Shown piece after piece: positions 60,021-64,000 of a stretch of 64,000 nt of DNA. The stretch comes from Pseudomonas allokribbensis. GTDB lineage: Bacteria > Pseudomonadota > Gammaproteobacteria > Pseudomonadales > Pseudomonadaceae. The DNA lies in assembly GCF_014863605.1 (NCBI RefSeq), contig NZ_CP062252.1, positions 2,241,001 to 2,305,000 on the forward strand, written 5' to 3'. The notes below the pieces were generated by a model, which saw nothing but the letters and a program-made list of their open reading frames with translations, did no database searches and was not told the origin of the DNA. The number at the start of each line of letters is the position of its first letter. The first letter of the stretch is position 1. A program made the translations under genes and the position numbers.

Positions 60021-60965
60021 TCAGGAATCGCGCGCGCCTTGCAACAACGTTGCGCCTGCGACGCGTGCGGCGGGCTTGGTTTGCATCAATGCATCGATCG
60101 CCTTGCGATAGTTTTGTCCGCCAAGTGCCATGCTGTTGTTGTGCGTCCCACCGGGTACCAGCAGCAATCGTTTGGGTTGGCTGGCGGCCGCGAACAGTTG
60201 CTCACTGAAGCGTGACGGCACAAACGCATCGGCCAGGCCGTGCACGACCAACAATGGCATATGGATGTCGGCAATCTTGTCGATGGAGTCGAACTTCTGC
60301 GACAACAGCCAGCGAACGGGCAGGGATGTGTTGGCCACCGCCGCGGCGACGTCGGCCAGTGAGGTAAAGGTGGACTCAATCACCAGACCCCGGACCGGCA
60401 GCGGCGTATGATTTCTGGCGGCGTCCCGGCCTAGCTCGGCAGCCAGGTCGATGGCGACCGCACCACCGAGAGAGTGCCCGTAGATCAGACGTTTGCTCGG
60501 GTCCGGTTGCAGTTGCTGGAAGCGTTCCCAGGCCACCCGTGCATCCTCATAAACGGTGCTTTCTGACGGCAAGTCACCATGACTCTGACCAAAGCCTCGG
60601 TAATCGATGGCCAATACCGAATACCCCGCCGCGCGCAGCTGTTCGATGCGAAACAACTGCCCGGTCAGGTTCCAGCGCACGCCATGCAGATAAAGAATGG
60701 CCGGGGCATTGGCCCGTTCCGCCGGCCACCACCACGCATGAATGTTCTGCCCGGCCTTGAAGCTTTTGGGTTGCAGGTCAAGTTCCTGAACGCTGCCGGG
60801 CAAGCCGTGATACCAGCCGGCCGTGCCCGGTTCGATGCGAAACAGCAGCTTGCGTTCGGTGTGTTCCAGTACGGCGCAACTCGCCGGCAGACCGATGATC
60901 AGGGCGGCCATGCACGCAAACGCCAGGCGCCGGCGGCGAAGTCGGGTCATGAAGGCAAGGAACAT
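60021..60965 (-). CDS. Alpha/beta hydrolase, membrane-anchored
   Basis: 314 aa from Met 60965 (Met 60950 possible). N-terminal basic/hydrophobic signal or lipobox (LAFACMAALIIGLPASC). Nucleophile YGHSLGGAVAI, acid in HGLADAFVPS and His in VPGGTHNNSM complete the triad, and LAIDYRGFGQS is typical of BEM46/YfhR-like hydrolases. Substrate unknown. Confidence 0.85.
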   Translation of the reverse strand: MFLAFMTRLRRRRLAFACMAALIIGLPASCAVLEHTERKLLFRIEPGTAGWYHGLPGSVQELDLQPKSFKAGQNIHAWWWPAERANAPAILYLHGVRWNLTGQLFRIEQLRAAGYSVLAIDYRGFGQSHGDLPSESTVYEDARVAWERFQQLQPDPSKRLIYGHSLGGAVAIDLAAELGRDAARNHTPLPVRGLVIESTFTSLADVAAAVANTSLPVRWLLSQKFDSIDKIADIHMPLLVVHGLADAFVPSRFSEQLFAAASQPKRLLLVPGGTHNNSMALGGQNYRKAIDALMQTKPAARVAGATLLQGARDS

Positions 60966-61077
60966 TGAACGTTTCACCAGTGCGTGGACAAAGAAGGCTT
61001 TTTACCAGATGCCTTGGTCCGCGCGTGACATTTTCGATCGTCGTCCGCCTGCAATCATTACAAAACGATGCTGTGGC

Positions 61078-62076
61078 TCAAGCCACGTTCAGCACGATCT
61101 TGCCGATGTGATCACCGGCTTCCATGTGCGCATGGGCCTGGGCCGCGTCGGTGAGCGGGTAGACCTTGTCGATGATCGGCAGGCAGCGCCCGGCGGCCAG
61201 TACCGGCCAGACGTGCTCGCGCAATTGATCGGCGATGGCAGCCTTTTCCGCAGAAGTGCGTGCGCGCAACAAGGAACCAGTGACCACGGCTCGTTTGCCG
61301 AGAATGGTCAACAGATCGACATCGTTGGCACGGGCGCCGCCAAGAAAACCGAGCATCACCACGCGGCCATCCATTGCCAGTGCGTTGAGGTTGGCGTTCA
61401 GATACGAGCCGCCCATGATGTCGAGAATCACATTGACGCCCTGGCCGTTGGTTTTCTCGGCGATGACGGCAGCGAAATCCTGCTCGCGATAGTTGATCGG
61501 CTCACCGCCCAATTCACGGATGGCCTCACATTTATCGGTACTGCCGGCGGTGGCGAAGGCTTCGATACCAAACTCGCGGCACAGCATCAGCGCGGTGGTG
61601 CCGATGCCACTGGTGCCCCCGTGAATCAACACACGCTGCCCTCGAATCGCACCACCGAGACCGAACAGATTGGCCCATACCGTGAAAAAGGTTTCGGGGA
61701 TTGCCGCAGCCTGAATCCAGTCCATCCCGTCGGGGATCGGCAGGGCCTGGCCCGCGGGAACCGTGCAGTATTCGGCATAACCGCCGCCATTGGTCAGCGC
61801 GCAAACCCTGTCGCCCACGGCAAAAGTGCTGACACCTGCACCCAGCGCCACGACTTCACCGGCCACCTCCAGACCGGGGATCGGGTTCATCCCGGGTCTC
61901 ATCGGGTACTTGCCTGCACGTTGCAAGGCGTCCGGCCGATTGATACCTGCTGCGTGCACGCGGATCAGCAGTTCGCCCTGCGCGACGACCGGCAGCGGGA
62001 CTCGTCTGGATTGCAGAACCTCGGGCCCGCCCGGTTCAGTGATTTCGATGCGGGTCATTTCAGTGGGCAACGTCAT
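61078..62076 (-). CDS. NAD(P)H quinone oxidoreductase (MDR/QOR family)
   Basis: 332 aa. GroES-like N-domain (HAAGINRPDALQRAGKYP, EVAGEVVALGAGVSTFAVGD) and Rossmann fold (RVLIHGGTSGIGTTALML). Zinc ligands of alcohol dehydrogenases are lacking, as in the zeta-crystallin/PIG3-like quinone reductases. Reduces quinones with NADPH in the cytoplasm. AAGAGGA precedes the start. Confidence 0.9.
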   Translation of the reverse strand: MTLPTEMTRIEITEPGGPEVLQSRRVPLPVVAQGELLIRVHAAGINRPDALQRAGKYPMRPGMNPIPGLEVAGEVVALGAGVSTFAVGDRVCALTNGGGYAEYCTVPAGQALPIPDGMDWIQAAAIPETFFTVWANLFGLGGAIRGQRVLIHGGTSGIGTTALMLCREFGIEAFATAGSTDKCEAIRELGGEPINYREQDFAAVIAEKTNGQGVNVILDIMGGSYLNANLNALAMDGRVVMLGFLGGARANDVDLLTILGKRAVVTGSLLRARTSAEKAAIADQLREHVWPVLAAGRCLPIIDKVYPLTDAAQAHAHMEAGDHIGKIVLNVA

Positions 62077-62140
62077 TGTCGATTCCTCTTAATACAAGTG
62101 ATCAGTAGATGGGAGCGCACTCAGGGCGCAATGATTCCCG

Positions 62141-63361
62141 TCATTGGGCGCAGCAGCGTTGCTCGACGGAGGAGGGCAGCAGTTTTATGGCGTGCTCAAG
62201 TATCAGAGCGATCACAATGGCACCGCCGGCAATCACGAAGAGCAGCACGTGCTGTCCGCCCATGGCGTTGAACAGCGCCGAATAGGCGAATCCGGCCAGC
62301 GCCTGAAACGTGGCGAACGACACCGTGGCGCGGCTCCACGCCACCTGTTGGCGATGATGATCCGGCACCAGCTCATGCACCCTTGCCAACGCCAGCGGGA
62401 CAATGCCCGGCGGAAACGAACCGAGCACCACCGCCAGCAGCGCCAACGCCAGGAACGAATGCGAAATGGCCAGCAAACCAAGGGTGATCGCCTGGACCAC
62501 CAGCACCAGACGAATGCCGGTTCGTGCGCCGAGATGATCGGCGAGAAAGCCATAACTCACCGGCCCGACGATGGCACCCAGACCGTACATGACCCAGATC
62601 AGCGCGCCGACGTGCGCCCCGGCGCCCAGTCCACGGGTGACGTAATCCACCAGAAAGACCATGGCCGGCACCAACCCGGCGGCCATGAATGCGTACTGGG
62701 CAAACAGCAGATAAACAGCAGACGGTGTCGGCTCGACCGGCTCCACCTGAGCCGTTGCGGTGGTTACATGGGGCAGCTCCGAGGGCCAGCCGAACCAGCT
62801 TAATGCCGTCAGCGCCAGCGACAGCGCGCCCAATCCAAGCCAGGTCGCTTGCAGGCCCAGACTCAACAGCAGCGGAACGATCGTGCCCGAGCCGGCGATG
62901 CCCAGACCGATGCCGAGGAAAATCGCCCCACTGGCCAGGCCCTTGCGCGCGGCCGGTACATGGGGCAATACGGTCGAGGCAACCAGCACCATGATCGCGC
63001 CTCCCGCGATTCCCGACAGCAGGCGCCAGCCGAAATACCAGCTCACCGACACGGGGTACGCACAGGCGAAAAACGCCACGGTCACCGCCAGCATCATCAG
63101 ACGCAGAGCGTTTCTCTGGGTAAACCTGCGTGCCAGCGGGCGGCCGAGGAGGGCGCCGATCAGGTAACCGACCAGGTTGGCCGCGCCGAGATAGACCACA
63201 TCATGAGCGGAAAACCACTGCGCCTGAATCAGCGAAGGGATCAGCGGCGTGTAGGCGAAACGCGCCAGACCGATGCTGACCAGGCTGGCGCAGAGTCCGG
63301 CGAAGATCGCCAGCCAGACACTCGTGTCCGGACGCTCGGGCAAAGCAGTTGAAGTGTGCAT
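62141..63361 (-). CDS. MFS transporter, YbfB/YjiJ type
   Basis: 406 aa, about 12 membrane segments. IGLARFAYTPLIPSLIQAQW is the hallmark of the YbfB/YjiJ subfamily; LLSGIAGGAIMVLVASTVLP and PPGIVPLALARVHEL are also present. Divergent from the LysR-type gene, which is therefore its likely regulator. Substrate unknown. Confidence 0.88.
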   Translation of the reverse strand: MHTSTALPERPDTSVWLAIFAGLCASLVSIGLARFAYTPLIPSLIQAQWFSAHDVVYLGAANLVGYLIGALLGRPLARRFTQRNALRLMMLAVTVAFFACAYPVSVSWYFGWRLLSGIAGGAIMVLVASTVLPHVPAARKGLASGAIFLGIGLGIAGSGTIVPLLLSLGLQATWLGLGALSLALTALSWFGWPSELPHVTTATAQVEPVEPTPSAVYLLFAQYAFMAAGLVPAMVFLVDYVTRGLGAGAHVGALIWVMYGLGAIVGPVSYGFLADHLGARTGIRLVLVVQAITLGLLAISHSFLALALLAVVLGSFPPGIVPLALARVHELVPDHHRQQVAWSRATVSFATFQALAGFAYSALFNAMGGQHVLLFVIAGGAIVIALILEHAIKLLPSSVEQRCCAQ

Positions 63362-63413
63362 GACGGCAATCCTGTGAAAGGTTTATGGCGCCCAGCATAT
63401 CGGCTATCTTTGC

Positions 63414-63457
63414 TGCGTTAATGCAGCGAGTTTGCGTGATTGTGATGCGTTTATGCA
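63414..63457. promoter_or_regulatory. Twin operator-like sites between MFS and lysR genes
   Basis: TGCGTTAATGCA (63414-63425) and TGCGTTTATGCA (63446-63457) differ at one base and are 32 bp apart, three helical turns, each near-palindromic and extended by CTGC/GCAG or GATG/CATC. They lie in the divergent promoter gap and are the likely LysR-regulator sites. Confidence 0.6.
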
Positions 63458-63472
63458 TCAATGGAGAACGGT

Positions 63473-64000
63473 ATGAACTGGGATGACGCACGGGTGTTTC
63501 TTGCGGTTTGCCGCGAGTCGACATTGCGTGGCGCCGCGCGTGTACTGGGCGTGGATCAGGCGACGGTCGGGCGACGCATCACAGCACTGGAAAAGTCGCT
63601 GGGCGCGACCTTGTTTCTGCGCACCTCCGAGGGCTATGCACTGACGGCAGTCGGTGAAGCCGCGCTCAAGTCGGTGGAAAAAATGGAGCATTCGGCGCTG
63701 GAGCTGGAGCGGCGTATCCAGGGCCTGGATGATCGCCTGACCGGCAGTGTGCGAATCAGCACCACCGATTCGCTGGCCATCGATTTCCTGATTCCGGCCA
63801 TTGCGCAGTTACACGAACAGCATCCGGACGTGCGCGTGCACCTGGACGCCTCCACGCAGATCCTCAGCCTGGCCAAACGTGAAGCGGACATCGCGGTGCG
63901 CAATACCCGCCCGGACAACCCGGACCTGATCGCCCGGCGCATCGCGCGCTGGCCGGTGGGGCTGTTTGCCTCGCAGAGCTATGTCGACAGCCATGGCGTG
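63473..64000 (+). CDS. LysR-family regulator, partial
   Basis: Starts MNWDDARVFLAVCRESTLRG with helix-turn-helix ARVLGVDQATVGRRITALE, and continues into the effector domain (GSVRISTTDSLAIDFLIPAI) past the window end. GGAG lies 7 nt before the start. Divergent from the MFS gene. Confidence 0.92.
   Translation, partial: MNWDDARVFLAVCRESTLRGAARVLGVDQATVGRRITALEKSLGATLFLRTSEGYALTAVGEAALKSVEKMEHSALELERRIQGLDDRLTGSVRISTTDSLAIDFLIPAIAQLHEQHPDVRVHLDASTQILSLAKREADIAVRNTRPDNPDLIARRIARWPVGLFASQSYVDSHGV

Noticed and set aside
1..64000. CRISPR arrays or insertion sequences
   Set aside because: I saw no regularly spaced repeats with spacers and no transposase reading frame.

Overview
The window comes from a Pseudomonas-type genome, most likely the P. 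fluorescens/P. koreensis side of the genus. The reasons are codon and GC character, a DUF2388-type secreted protein, an LlpA-type lectin bacteriocin, a Pro-tRNA 3' half used as an attachment site, and typical Pseudomonas housekeeping neighbours at the right end. Identities rest on my reading of motifs and families; no database search was run.

1-42.8 kb (to about 44.6 kb): a large, apparently intact lambda-like siphophage prophage whose left end lies outside the window. Immunity region (0.1-4.8 kb): a leftward early operon, paired operators resembling OL (691-730) and OR (3978-4045), an S24-type CI repressor, Cro and a CII-family regulator. A two-gene cassette (nucleotidyltransferase-like plus unknown) and a small DUF2388-type protein sit in the rex position between OL and OR. 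Early/replication genes (5.0-9.1 kb): Rha-like, O/DnaT-like, P-like, NinB, NinG and a putative late regulator, followed by two tandem terminators. A cassette with a Com-type zinc finger, a duplicated com-3'/leader sequence, a small beta protein and an LlpA-like bacteriocin follows (9.4-11.0 kb), then holin-like proteins. Head genes occupy 13-23 kb and tail genes 23-40.6 kb, with a canonical GGGAAAC frameshift site in the tail chaperone G/GT. Lysis genes are at 40.7-41.7 kb, with rz1 wholly embedded in rz. Several accessory genes on the opposite strand interrupt the late operon (12.2, 17.9, 30.2-32.8, 34.5 kb). The prophage closes with a probable ADP-ribosyltransferase gene (41.8-42.8 kb).

43.2-51.2 kb: mobile-element debris. 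A tRNA-Pro(GGG) 3' half (44552-44598) marks an attachment site. Next to it is a second, decayed prophage: an integrase split by a 5-bp tandem duplication, an excisionase-like gene, several frameshifted early genes, a DNA-methyltransferase C-terminal scrap and a 0.3-kb remnant of a tail-tip gpJ gene homologous to the intact copy at 35.9-36.3 kb.

51.5-59 kb: a complete RNA-repair locus: rtcR (CARF-AAA+ sigma54 activator, divergent), then a sigma54 promoter with a consensus IHF site driving rsr (Ro60 homologue), three putative structured RNAs, rtcB (RNA ligase), a nucleotidyltransferase and rtcA (RNA 3'-phosphate cyclase). The third RNA holds a circularly permuted tRNA module (T arm, GNRA-capped acceptor helix, D arm), as expected for a YrlA-type bacterial Y RNA. 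This is the most striking system in the window.

59-64 kb: ordinary chromosomal genes (small periplasmic protein, PhnB-like VOC protein, alpha/beta hydrolase, quinone oxidoreductase, YbfB/YjiJ-type MFS transporter, and a divergent LysR regulator that runs off the end).
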